A DNA stretch of 64,000 nt, from assembly GCF_000003815.2 (NCBI RefSeq), contig NC_049988.1, forward strand, positions 18,735,598 to 18,799,597, read 5' to 3'. A program made the position numbers and the translations under genes. Positions within the stretch are counted from its first letter, which is position 1; every line of letters starts with the position of its first letter. Positions 46,071 through 56,700 of the stretch are shown piece after piece. The DNA comes from Branchiostoma floridae (Eukaryota > Chordata > Leptocardii > Amphioxiformes > Branchiostomatidae). The notes under the pieces were generated by a model. It saw nothing but the letters and a program-made list of their open reading frames with translations. It searched no databases and was not told the origin of the DNA.

Positions 46071-46600
46071 TCACCGAAATAACATACCTGCACGGCTGTG
46101 AAAATACCACTCACTTCGTGAAACTACTACTGTCAACCAAACGAGAACAATTTACGAACGGAAGTCAACATGGCAAAACCGCACAAACTAGGGAAAAAGA
46201 AAAATCAAACGCTCCTAATGTCACCTCACAAATGTGTGCTCCAAAATCCTGTGCGTTCCTGAAGTTCTTGGCCCTGTAGAGTTCCTCGCCTAACGCGGGC
46301 AGAATGGGTTGAAAAGAGCCGGCAGGACGTACGAGCAGGCAGGCGGGAAGTGGGGTGGGAGGGCAGGCGGGCACAGCTAGCCAAAACGATGAACTCAGGC
46401 GAACCAGCACCAAGCCCGACCTCTCCGGCGTAGATCGGCCAACATATGGGAATGAAAGGCGCAGGGCGTATAAAAGGTTCTATGCACAGGTGAGGATGTA
46501 CAGGTGGTTAATGAGAGCACGTGGACTGCTCCCGACCAGGTGTCGCCTCTTAACGACGCGAAACCCGGTCAGAAGCAATCATGTGCCTCATTTGGAATAG

Positions 46601-47420
46601 GCCTTTGTATTATGATATACATTACGCACGGAATGGACATAAATGAAAGGAGGTTAGGTTCTTTGTTGGTGCGTTTATTTCATATGTATATGGCTCAAAT
46701 AGTGCAATCTTCATCAGAATTTGCAACCTATGTGAAAAAGGATAAAATGCAAACAATTAACCTCACCGATCAAACATAAGATTGACAAAAGATTAAATGA
46801 CCCAAAGTCCGAGTTTTTCTGTCAATTATCTAACTTTATGTAAACGAGATGTTATCAAATCACGAAAATCTTCAGAAGATCAATAGGCTACTAACTCAGT
46901 CCAATTTGTGACGGGGCAGATTTTCAGCGAAAAATACGGTCGACGCTCGGGCGACTTTAAAATTAATTTTAGGTAAGGTCCAGCCGATCGAAAAATTTGC
47001 CCGATGTTCGCTCAAATTATGACGAAGTTTTCAAAGAGACTCGTAATCTACAATAGCAGAAATAACCAGAACAAACGTTAAACGGACACGGGTTTTTACT
47101 TTGTTATACGTGTTATACTATATTACGTGTTCATAGATTCAGAAGAACTTAAATGATGACCCTCAACTCCTCCCTTCCCTCATGACTTTAATTAGATTAC
47201 CGTACTGTGTAAAGCTCCTGAACCTGGACGGGTAATTTGTGCACAGTAGTGAATGTTTCTTTGTGTAATGACTAATCAGTTATTGTAAATAATATTAGAT
47301 GTTATTTTGTCACTCGATCTTTATAACTATGTCAAGTTAGAGGTTGAAATACTGACCGTAAAAAACGACAATTCAGCCTTTTGTACATGTGCTGCAAGAG
47401 TTTTTAATGTCAATGGCAGT
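46601..47420. other. Intergenic stretch, nothing recognised
   Basis: AT-rich sequence without a credible coding frame or clear repeat ends. Confidence 0.4.
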
Positions 47421-47609
47421 AAACCATTTCTCTCTCTCTCTCTGAAAATCAGCCTGCAGACCGATTGAATGAATGGATGAATAAAAACGTGCCCTCCCTG
47501 CTCCTGCCAGTCGTTCACCACGTTTTCAGAAATACGTGGCGGACGTGGCCTCCCAACAAAACGTAGGGACAAATTGTACGTACGGTGGGTTGTGCCCTTA
47601 GCTTAAGAG
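47420..47609 (-). mobile_element. MITE with TTAAGCTAAGGGCACAACCC end, adjoining microsatellite
   Basis: On the minus strand it starts TTAAGCTAAGGGCACAACCC and continues with GTCCCTACGTTTTGTTGGGA and GGCCACGTCCGCCACGTATT. This matches 56712-57000 and 55480-55815. The outer edge is followed by a TGAA/GGAA microsatellite. Confidence 0.6.
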
Positions 47610-47822
47610 ACAGAGAAGTGAATGAATGAATGGATGGATAGGTGAATAAGTGAATGAATGGATGGATGAGCAAGTGAATGAATGAATGCATTAATGAATG
47701 GACGGATGAATGGGTAAAGGAGCGAATGAATGCATGGGCGAGTGAATGGATGGATGGATGGATGGAAGAATGGAAGGAAGTATGTAAGTAAGGAAGGAAG
47801 GAAGGAAGGAAGGAAGGAAGGG
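47610..47822. repeat. (TGAA)n/(GGAA)n microsatellite
   Basis: An imperfect tetranucleotide run ending in a pure (GGAA)n block. It sits at the same side of the TTAAGCTAAGG MITE as the (CTTC)n tract at 56587-56676. Confidence 0.9.
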
Positions 47823-47985
47823 TTTATTCGATCAATATGATCAGACAAAAAGTATATAGCAGCCACAGGCTGAATTGTATACTTTTACACTCAAAATCAT
47901 TGGCTTAGGCAAATTACAGCGGACTTATAATAACAAAATTTGTATTAAAATCTGATATTCTCAAAGGTCCAAACAAATAAGCTGC

Positions 47986-49683
47986 TTAGGGATAATCATT
48001 GAGTCTATCCCAGAAATCACACCGATCTTTCCTATACTCCTGCACCAACTCGTTCTTGGGAGTGCTGATCCTTAAGTTGGTGAATCCGCCTTCTTCGTTG
48101 TACCTCGGCCAGTTGACGGCGTCTCCTCCGGATCCGGCGGTGCCTGGGACGTGGGCGCCCCGCCCGGGTTTGTTAGGATCACCGGTGTGCGCGAAGTTCC
48201 CGTAGTGGCGCGCGATGGAGTCCGCCATGACCTGCTCGTCAGCTGTCATGTTCTGGCCCACCAGGCTCTCAATCTGGAACGTGAAGGGTAGGTCCTCTCC
48301 ATGGCAGCAGTGCCCTTCGCAAGAGTCTTCACCCTTCCAGATGCCCTGAAAGGACCAGACGTGGTCGAACACGTAGAGCCAGACGTCGCTGTTCCCCGAC
48401 GCGGCGGCGCCCCTGATGGCGTTCCGCGTCGGACACGTCAGGAGAAAGTCCGTGGCGGCCATCGCGAGGTTGTCACGCTGGTCCGCGGAGGATGCAGGCG
48501 GGTACTCTCGAAGAACAGACAGCGTCTTCTCGCGGAAGATGCCGAGGATAACCCCGCTGTACACAGCCCTGGACATCGGCGTTTCCCAGCTGCCGTAGAT
48601 GTAAAGACGGGCTTCTTCCATGACAGTTCCCATAATGAACGGCTTTCTTTGCAAGTGTCCCTTCGCGAAACTGTCGATGAGTTGCTCTTGGATGATGTCG
48701 CCGTCTATAGTCGGACCCCAGGGGATGAACATCTCTAGGGGGGAAAGCGGGTTGACTGTGAATTTCTTACACAGACGCTGCGCCTTGAGGATCTGCTTGG
48801 AGCTCGCCGACCGAAGACACGTCATGTCGCCATGGGAACAGTTCAGCAGCTCGGCGAAGTGGTTCCCCAGTGAAACCGCCTCCCAGCGAGCTCTGAAGGG
48901 AATGCCGAACGGCACGCTCATCATGATGCTCCTCTGGAACAGCTCGGAAGTCTTGTTGTAGGTGAGATGGACGCCAATCGAAGCCGACCCCGCGCTCTGT
49001 CCGAACGTTGTGACCCGGTTTTTGTCCCCTCCGAAGTTCTCTATGTTGTCCCTCACCCATTTTAGCGCCGACAACTGATCCAAGATGCCGTAGTTCCCCT
49101 TCGCCGCGTCTTCCCCGTCTCCGGCCACAAGAAAGCCGGGCGCTCCCATCCTGTAGTTGGTCGTGACGACGATCGTGTCGGTCTTGTTCGCCAAGAATCT
49201 GCCGTCGTAGAGAACAGCGGAGCCCGATCCCGAGTAGTACTCGCCACCATAGAGCCAAAACATGACGGGGAGGCGCGCTGTGGCGTTTAGAGCCGTCCGA
49301 GGCGCGAAGACGTTAAGATACAGACAGTCTTCACTGATCTTCAGCCCGCGTGGACACTTGTGTCGTGGGTCTTCAGGATGATTGGGATTGCAACCGGGCT
49401 GGAGGCAGCCCGGTCTCGGTATGGTCCCGTCGTAGGTTTCCGGAGACCAGGCGGTGTCGAAAGGCACCGGCGGTTTCCATCGCAGGTTACCGGTGGGAGG
49501 GGCCGCGAAGGGGAGACCAAAGAAGATGGCTCCCTCCTCTACGTACATTCCTTTCACGGGCCCATATTGAGTTTGGACGACGGGAGCGTCTTCTTGAAGC
49601 TTGTACGCAAGGCCACCCACGGTAAAAACTGCTGTGTAGACCAGCAGAGAGCACAGCACGGCTCGAGTGTGAGTCGAACGCAT
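47986..49683 (-). CDS. Carboxylesterase type B (D2/crystal-protein-like), intronless
   Basis: 565 residues in one exon, the usual length for the family. A hydrophobic signal peptide (about residues 8-26) is followed by an alpha/beta-hydrolase of the cholinesterase group: YLNVFAPR, NYRMGAPGFL, nucleophile S230 in FGQSAGS, acid E356/E357 in GTVMEEARL and H461 in CHGEDLPF. The HGEDLPF form resembles the slime-mould D2/crystal-protein subgroup. Ser/Glu/His are intact, so hydrolase activity is expected; the substrate is unknown. Odd: the oxyanion-hole motif reads YGGEYYSG instead of HGGGF, and there are no introns, unlike every other gene here, so a retrocopy is possible. A minus-strand AATAAA lies at 47823-47828. 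No C-terminal membrane anchor is seen; several N-glycosylation sites (NKT, NCS, NMT) suggest secretion. Confidence 0.92.
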   Translation of the reverse strand: MRSTHTRAVLCSLLVYTAVFTVGGLAYKLQEDAPVVQTQYGPVKGMYVEEGAIFFGLPFAAPPTGNLRWKPPVPFDTAWSPETYDGTIPRPGCLQPGCNPNHPEDPRHKCPRGLKISEDCLYLNVFAPRTALNATARLPVMFWLYGGEYYSGSGSAVLYDGRFLANKTDTIVVTTNYRMGAPGFLVAGDGEDAAKGNYGILDQLSALKWVRDNIENFGGDKNRVTTFGQSAGSASIGVHLTYNKTSELFQRSIMMSVPFGIPFRARWEAVSLGNHFAELLNCSHGDMTCLRSASSKQILKAQRLCKKFTVNPLSPLEMFIPWGPTIDGDIIQEQLIDSFAKGHLQRKPFIMGTVMEEARLYIYGSWETPMSRAVYSGVILGIFREKTLSVLREYPPASSADQRDNLAMAATDFLLTCPTRNAIRGAAASGNSDVWLYVFDHVWSFQGIWKGEDSCEGHCCHGEDLPFTFQIESLVGQNMTADEQVMADSIARHYGNFAHTGDPNKPGRGAHVPGTAGSGGDAVNWPRYNEEGGFTNLRISTPKNELVQEYRKDRCDFWDRLNDYP

Positions 49684-49934
49684 CGCGACAGTTTGTGCTG
49701 CCAGTGACAGTCTGAGACGAGCGGCACAGTAAACTTTGGACCGGTGTTATTTCGTCAGATGGTTTTAGTGATGAAATAAGTTATCTAACAGGAGGTTTGT
49801 TGACTTTTTACAAGGGACGCAAAAATATTTGGTCAGCAGCCAAAAGATAGAGATGTTTACACCGGTACAGTAGGCTAGCGGACGTGGGATCGAGTGGTCA
49901 CGAGTTCGAATCCTGGCTTCACGTTGCGTCCGTC

Positions 49935-50166
49935 TAATCTCCAAGCAGACGTGTTAGTTGGATGAAAAAAGATAAGAATTTGGCCAAATACTAGGGACAA
50001 GTAAGTTGCCATGGGATTTCAGTGAGTCTTTTGCAGTCTATCCAGCTATCCACCGGTCGGACAGTTCACTCCTAGGCCAATGAACTACTAGTAGACTTTT
50101 ATTCCTAACTTGGCCAAAGTCCCCTATTACTATTCGGCCAGGCGGAGTCTGGTAGAGACTAGTGTC
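49935..50166. mobile_element. MITE with AATCTCCAAGCAGACGTG end, copy of 36484-36702
   Basis: It shares TTTGCAGTCTATCCAGC-like, ACAGTTCACTCCTAGGCC and CCTAACTTGGCCAAAGTCCC blocks with the other copy. It ends GTCTGGTAGAGACTAG. Confidence 0.65.
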
Positions 50167-50434
50167 CTTCAGACTAGTGTCACTCACTTTATGGAGCGGT
50201 GACGGCGGTCACACGAGGTTGTATAGAAAAGACTGATTATTTTGGTGTAGGTTGCAGAGAAGAAGAAGTTTTGTTTGATTACTCTGACTTTTACTATGCA
50301 GCCTTTTTATTCAACGACAGAATCCGACTTTTTCGGCTGCAAATAAACTTGAACTATTAACACCAAAAATATTTGGTCAGCAGCCAAAAGATAAGAGATG
50401 TTTACACCGGTACAGTAGGTTACCGGACGTGAGG

Positions 50435-50681
50435 TACCCTGGGAGCCAGCCGGGATCGGGCAGCAATAACATTTTATTCGGTGGCCCAAGACAGTCAGGC
50501 CCGCCGAGCTTCTATTAGCGCCCCGGGGAGTTTAAGCCCGATAAAGTTCACCTGAAAAGGGTAGCGATAACTCATTCGGGCTTAAACTCCCCGGAGCGCT
50601 AATGTGAGATCGGCGGGCTGACTGCCTTGGCTCCCCGACAAAACTCGCTAGCTACCCTGTCCTGTCTGGCTCCCAGGGTAA
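50435..50681. mobile_element. Palindromic hAT-like MITE with identifiable empty site
   Basis: TACCCTGGGAGCC at the left and GGCTCCCAGGGTA at the right, flanked by ACGTGAGG (50427-50434) and ACGTGAGA (50682-50689). Inner arms GGGGAGTTTAAGCCCG and CGGGCTTAAACTCCCC make most of the 247 bp self-complementary. The uninterrupted target is present 0.5 kb upstream at about 49883. Confidence 0.8.
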
Positions 50682-50984
50682 CGTGAGATCGAGTGGTCAC
50701 GAGTTCGATTCCTGGCTAGACGATGCGTCCTTCTAGTCTCTTTATCTTAAAGTTTAAACCCTAATCCTCCGGAACATTACGGAGTTGGTTTTCATTACAT
50801 ACGCCGCTGACGGTGATTATTTTAAAGTCCTGTTAAAATACAGGCCTATTTTTTCGATTATTCGCTTTGGGACAAACGTGGAGACTGTGGCACTTCTCTC
50901 AACTTATTTATTTATTTATTTGAACAGTGCCACTTACAAAGTACAAACAGATGAGAAATGTAGTATTTACCTCCCCGACCAGAT

Positions 50985-51122
50985 ACTCATTTTTACACCT
51001 GGGTGAAGTGAGGAAGGTCGTGTAAAGTACATTTCCCAAGGCACAACGTCGGGGGCACGGCGAGTATCGAACACGGGACCTCTAGGTTTCGGGTCAAACA
51101 CTCTACCAGCTACGCCACACAC
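50985..51122 (-). repeat. tRNA-derived SINE (second family), minus strand
   Basis: The reverse complement has an A-box-like TAGCTGGTAGAGTGTT, a B-box-like CCCGTGTTCGATACTCG and then CTTGGGAAATG. The same order is seen at 54885-55095. Confidence 0.65.
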
Positions 51123-51129
51123 GACGTCA

Positions 51130-53740
51130 CAATATGCTTAGCCGGACTGTGGGCGGTATAACACCACTAGCCGACCCGAAGACAGTGCTGATCAGGCTAG
51201 CGCTGCAGTAAACGTGGTTCAAACAATTTGGTGGTTTGAATTTCCCGCCATCATCTCAATTTTCGCGTTGAAAATTGTCAAAGGTCATTGTTGCACACGT
51301 TCCGAAAATCAGACGGCACCCAACAAGAACAGCACGCTTTAATAGAATCGACCGATCGTTGGGCTGTGTATCAATCACATTTTGTGTATCGAATAGGATC
51401 GAATTGGCTTTTTTGGTACGTATGTGTATCTCTTCATGATCCTTCATCTGTACAACACATCTGTAAACTGTACTGCATGTGGGAAGGCGGATTTATTCCT
51501 GGGCGTTTTCGTGTCCTGCCGAACGCTTGCATATTTATAGGTTTTACCCTGGAATGTGTTATGCATGCTAGAGTTGACCTACATTCGACCATTGCTTTTG
51601 CATGTCCGACCGCTACAGCGTTTCCTCAATAAATTTCTGCATGCGCTTACTGTAACGGAAATGTGTGTTAATTTATCTTCGATGTATCAATATACGAAGC
51701 TTTAAAACTCTGACGTGATTTGAATAGCATTCAGCGTAATGATAATTAGTAATGATTATGATAATAATTAACAATAATTTGGTGCAGTAATGCAAAGTGA
51801 ATGACTTTGAATGTTTTTTTTTAAAGCAAGCTCATTTATATTTTTACAATTGTTGTGCAATAAAGTTATGCCGCGGAATCGTCGTCCGATCGATTTTCGT
51901 CAAATGTGACGGGGTATAACGCCATCAATACTAGAAATATCACTAATAGCATCTGCGGCCGTCTGTATCAAGTAAACGACTGGAACAGCCGCTGCGAGAT
52001 AAACAAAATATTTGAAGCCATCGATCTGACCTAGATAACGTTATAGCATCTCGTTAAATCATCACGATGTCATGTATATTAGGACAGCGTGGCACTGCAA
52101 AAGTTACTATGAGGTCTCATTCCACAATTTCGCCGTCCCATAGAAATGCACGTTACAACACACAGCTTCTATGCCCGCAAATACAATTAAAAAAACAGTA
52201 TTTCTGTAAATGTTTTGCTTTCTATTGCAAGTGCACTAGTTCGTTGGACAATAAAACAATGACACCCAAATCCAGCCCACTGAACTATAGTTATCGGATT
52301 TCAAACTGTAAGTACCCGATAGCCACTCGAGGGCCTTTTGAGCAGAGAAAGGCCTGGCCGCAGAACTCAAAGCAAAGGAACTTACACGTACGCAAATCGC
52401 TGGCATTACGAAACTTTCCGGCATGATGATAGCAGTAATATACAAGCTTTCAACTCAAATCCTTCTTATATCAAGTGGGGGCGATGAAAGGGAATTTATC
52501 ATCCACCTAAACACAATCATATTTTGAGCACGTACTCGGAGTAATACAGAAATGAGACCATAACAGTGCTACATAGAAAGGAAAGGCAGAGGGAAAAACT
52601 ATAGCCCCATAGCCTTCAATCTCCAGCTTTATAGAAATTACAAAATATTTGAACCCTTCGATCTGACATAGATATTAACGTTACCTCATCTCGTTAAATC
52701 GCCACGGTGTCACGTATTCGTACTTGTTTCTTTTTAAAATTTGCTTTCAGATATAGAAAGCCTAAATAAGACCGCGACAACGTTTGAATAACACTAAATC
52801 AAATTCAAAATATATCCCGCAAATTCAGATGAGGAACAATCGATCTTTATCTCATCTCTCACATAATTCACACTCATTTTGATTTATTCAATTTTTGCTG
52901 AAGTAGCCTTTTAGCTATCAATTCCCCATTGGTTTCTGGGATAGGCAGTAGATAGAAGCTCGAAATGAACTCATCTCAAAGAAATCTGCACTATATAATC
53001 ATTACACCAAATGTGAGTCCGGGACTGTACGTGCCGTCATTAACAGTTGCAGGGCGTAAAATTACGGCTGATATATGAATGGATTTTATTGCACCTCAGT
53101 TGTACATGGCACAATGCAGGGTTCCAGGCAGTCTGATTTTTTTCGTCCCTTTGTTTGATATGGCCTTAAATTATGACTAGCTCCGAAGGGGGGCATGCAA
53201 AAGCTTAGTGTTTACAATGTATGGCATCCGACGCACGGTGCTTGCGTGCTGAATAACATCGTGTGTCTGTCGTGCAGTTGGTACGTCAATCACTCTATCT
53301 AACTTGGCCTAACTTGACCCCATTCTACACTGTTGTATTTCACCCAGCATTGTAAACAGGGACTTAAGTGCTTAAGAATTTTATACGATATATAGCATAC
53401 GGTGTCACAGAAGGAAAATATTAGCATGAGTGAAAACAGGCATTTCAACAAAGTCATTTTTCAGCGTTTAAGCGAGCTTTTATTTCCAAGCAAACCTACT
53501 TAGTCAAAATTTTCCCGCGTCTAGTAACACTGGCCTGCAAGTCTGTTTTAGCATGTCTTTCCACAGGCATTCTGAAGACATGTTCTGTGTAATTCACTCC
53601 CCTGTCTGTGATTTTGGTGCCAAGGGGTTTGTCCCGCCCCTTTAAATCACTTATTAATCTGTAATTTTATATCTGCATCTATCGAAGGCACCGTTGTTGT
53701 TGGAATGCATAAATCTTTCTTTTTTTATGTTTTTTCCAAG
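51130..53740. other. Intergenic region upstream of SSUH2
   Basis: No gene was recognised. A piece at 53090-53125 (TTTTATTGCACCTCAGTTGT) resembles the LINE-like tail at 37810 and 60605. Near-duplicate phrases (ATCTGACCTAGATAACGTTA at 52024 and a similar one at 52662) hint at an old local duplication. Upstream noncoding exons of SSUH2 may lie here. Confidence 0.35.
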
Positions 53741-53750
53741 CAGGGTCACC

Positions 53751-56700
53751 ATGGAAATGACTCCTTCTCAACCACAGTCTTCGCCACCAGGAGACCCCGC
53801 CTACGCCCCGAGCAACCAATCACCGACTGCCACGTCAGTTGGTCCCGCCCAACCAGCGTCCATGCCGCCAGGAGACCCCGCCTACGCACCGGGCAACCAA
53901 TCACCGGTTGCCCCGTCAGTTGATCCTGACCAACCACAACCGTTCGGGACTACAGCGCCTGTATATCCCCCGCCAGGTGGCCAATCACAACCCTTCTCTC
54001 CACCTGACCCCGCCTACCCACCTGGAACCAACCAATCACAGCCCGTCTCTACACCACCTGACCCCGCCTACCCGCCAGGAATCGGCCAATCACAACCCGC
54101 CGGACCAGGAGGTCCAATTTACCCGCCTGGGCAGCAGGCCTACCCCCAGCCCCCACCCCCGGGGACCCCTACGTTCGCCCCAGGACCCGGGTACGCCCCG
54201 CCCTCGATGCCTGCTGGCCCTGGAGCAGATGGGTACCCGCAAGTTCAGGAAGCTGATATCAAAAGGTAACAAGACAACAAAGTTGTTGGATTACCTTACC
54301 CCATTGCTGTACTTTATTTTATTCTATTTCACATTGTGTTGTCCTTTGTCTATTTTATTTTCAAATGTCCCAGTGGTGATGATGATATTAGCTCTGCTAG
54401 AGTACATCACCACTGTGTCTTGTTCTTTGATATGTTTACCAATAAAAAAACAAGACAACAAAAATGGAGAATAGATACGAAAAATGATCCAGCCTTTTTG
54501 CTTTCTGAAGCATGCCAAAGCAATGAAAATTCACTAGCCCCAGCTTGAATCCTACTCTTCCAAAGTTTCCAACAAAAAGAGCCACTGAAGGAAAATGAGG
54601 AAAATAATCAACAAACATATCAGCTTCAGATAACGTAATATCTTTCATTCCTTGCACTGTGAGTTTTCATGCATGAATAAACAAAGATCCAAACAAACGA
54701 ACAATTTTTCTTGCAGCTATGAGCACGTGACCGAAGACGAGGCCCGTGAGCTCTTTACCGAGCACGTGTCGCAGCAGGCGTGTTGGAGCTCTAAACCCGC
54801 GAAGGAGTTCGAGTCCTTCGATTCTCTCACGCATAGCAACGCCTATCACGTGAGTAGTTGTCTCCAACTATTTGCAACTTGTGGCATCGTGTGTGTCCTA
54901 CTGGTAGAGCGTTACGTTGGGGTCGGAACCTAGAGGTCCCGAGTTCGATGCCGTTGACGCCGTGCCCTTGGGAAAGGCATTACTTCATCCATGTGTAAAT
55001 CGGTACCTGACTTCGGTTGGGGAGGTGAAAAGACCTCCTTTACCTTCTGTCTGTATTTGGCATGTTACTAAGTTGAGTGCAGTGCCACACTGTCCTCGTC
55101 TGTCCTAAAGCAAATTAAGGAAAATATATTTGCATTATGACCTGTTTGGGGGTTTGCATAGAATTTTGACACCCCCTCCCCCAAAATCGCATTCACTCCA
55201 TATGGCTACAATAGACTCACTATCTCTTCACCTTTCACTATCTCTTTCAGGTGTAAAGTACGCTTCGCGTTTATGCATTTCTTAATTTCCAGGTTTCGAC
55301 GGACCAGTTTTCTTCAGAAAACGATGTTAACCTGTAAGTTCTAGAACGAAGGAATTTGGACATGTCTAATCTTTCGACTGCAAAACTCTTGGTCTTGGTT
55401 AAGGAATTAGTGAATCCACTGGGGTCTTCTTGTAAATTCGATTAGTGAATTATATCTGCATGGACGTACGCTTGTTTGTCTTTTAAGCTAAGGTCACAAC
55501 CCGTCGTACGTGAAAATTGTCCGTACGTTTTTTGGGGAGGCCACGTCCGCCACGTATTCTGAAAACGTTCAGGCTATACAGGGCAGGCGTGTCGCCCGTA
55601 CTGGCACGTACGGGGGCGAATCCACAGCCCGATGGCACACAAAGTTTTGCTTGCACGTAAAGTTCTACGGCGTGTCTGCGTGCTCCAAAATCCGTCGGAT
55701 TTCCTACGAGTTCGTACGGACGCAGTACGTACCACTTACGGACCCCAAAAGATTGCCCATGGTTTGGCACGTAGACAGCACGTATTTGCACGCACGCACT
55801 TACATGTAGCTTAAAAGAGTACTTCTGTGTTTCTTCAGTACACGTTGGAAACTTTTAGTGAGAAAAGATGGACAGAATCGGCATTTGAACCTTTCACTGG
55901 TAAGTCTCCACATTTGCCTAACTTTCTTCATCTTCTTCTCTTAAAGTTTGTTTCATCATACTGATTTCTAATTGGTAATGTTCTTTTGCAACCGGTGCAA
56001 TAGCCGAGTGGGTAGAGTGTTCGCCTTGCATTCGGTAGGTCGTGAGTTCGATCGCCGGCCGAGTCATACTTGGCCTTCATAAATGGTACATGCTGCTTTC
56101 TCTGCTTAGCACTCAGCATTCGAGAAATAGTATGGGAGTTGAGCACACGCCACTACCAGTGTACTAGCCCCCTGCTGTAATGATTGCACAAAGTTGTGTG
56201 GCCCAGGGCTACTGAAACAGAGATGGGCGCCGCCCTATGCGCCACCAGGCGTGGGAAGGAACTTTGAATGTTCTTTTTTGTCTCTGTCCTTTGACATCTA
56301 CTAGAATTTCTTTTCTTCGTGGTTCATCTATCTTGCCTTATACCTTGTTCCACATTTTATTGCCTACTATAAAGCATTATTCCTTGCTCCTTCAGTCCTT
56401 ATGTAGCTAGAGGTGATCAGAAGTTTTGACTGTATTCCGTTGTGCTCACCAGGCCAGTGTGTTGACAGCACGGAATATGGCACCCCTCCCGGGAATTGGG
56501 AAGTTCCACAGAAACCGCCGGCTCTGTTCCAGGAAGAGACCCGGAGTGTGGAGTTGCCGCACACTGCGTCAGTCAGGGTGAGAACTCCTTCCTTCCTTCC
56601 TTCCTTCCTTCCTTCCTTCCTTCCTTCCTTCCTTCCTTCCTTCCTTCCTTCCTTCCTTCCTTCCTTCCTTCCTTCCCATTCATTCACTCATTCATTCACT

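Larger units (their letters stand above)
38122..46600 (-). mobile_element. Split-direct-repeat retroelement, Ngaro/PAT-like (DIRS order), non-autonomous
   Basis: Read on the minus strand: A1 46600-46416, internal body, B1 39153-39089 directly joined to A2 39088-38904, then about 720 bp, then B2 38186-38122. A1 and A2 are 185 bp and identical by eye; B1 and B2 are 65 bp and identical by eye. This A1-body-B1A2-B2 order is the known layout of PAT/Ngaro elements, which use a tyrosine recombinase via a circle. The predicted circle joint (B2 end to A1 start) equals the B1/A2 joint, GGGTA/CTATTCC. No intact polymerase or recombinase frame remains inside. Confidence 0.7.
49818..50750. repeat. Tandemly duplicated tRNA-like repeat with insertions
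   Basis: 49818-49945 and 50362-50735 share ATATTTGGTCAGCAGCC, GATGTTTACACCGGTACAGT and GATCGAGTGGTCACGAGTTC, the last with a B-box-like motif. The second copy is interrupted by the element at 50435-50681. Between them lies the MITE at 49935-50166. Confidence 0.6.

Noticed and set aside
38122-46600. An LTR retrotransposon bounded by the 185-bp repeats.
   Set aside because: The repeats lack LTR ends (TG...CA), primer-binding site and polypurine tract. The extra B1/B2 pair and the B1-A2 junction fit the split-direct-repeat layout better.
48301-48738. Open frames antisense to the esterase gene (48301-49707).
   Set aside because: They are shadows of a GC-rich coding exon on the other strand.
54885-55095. 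Genuine tRNA genes at 54885, 55990 and 49890.
   Set aside because: A- and B-box-like motifs are present, but I could not build a cloverleaf with an acceptor stem, and each continues into a repeated body shared by other copies.
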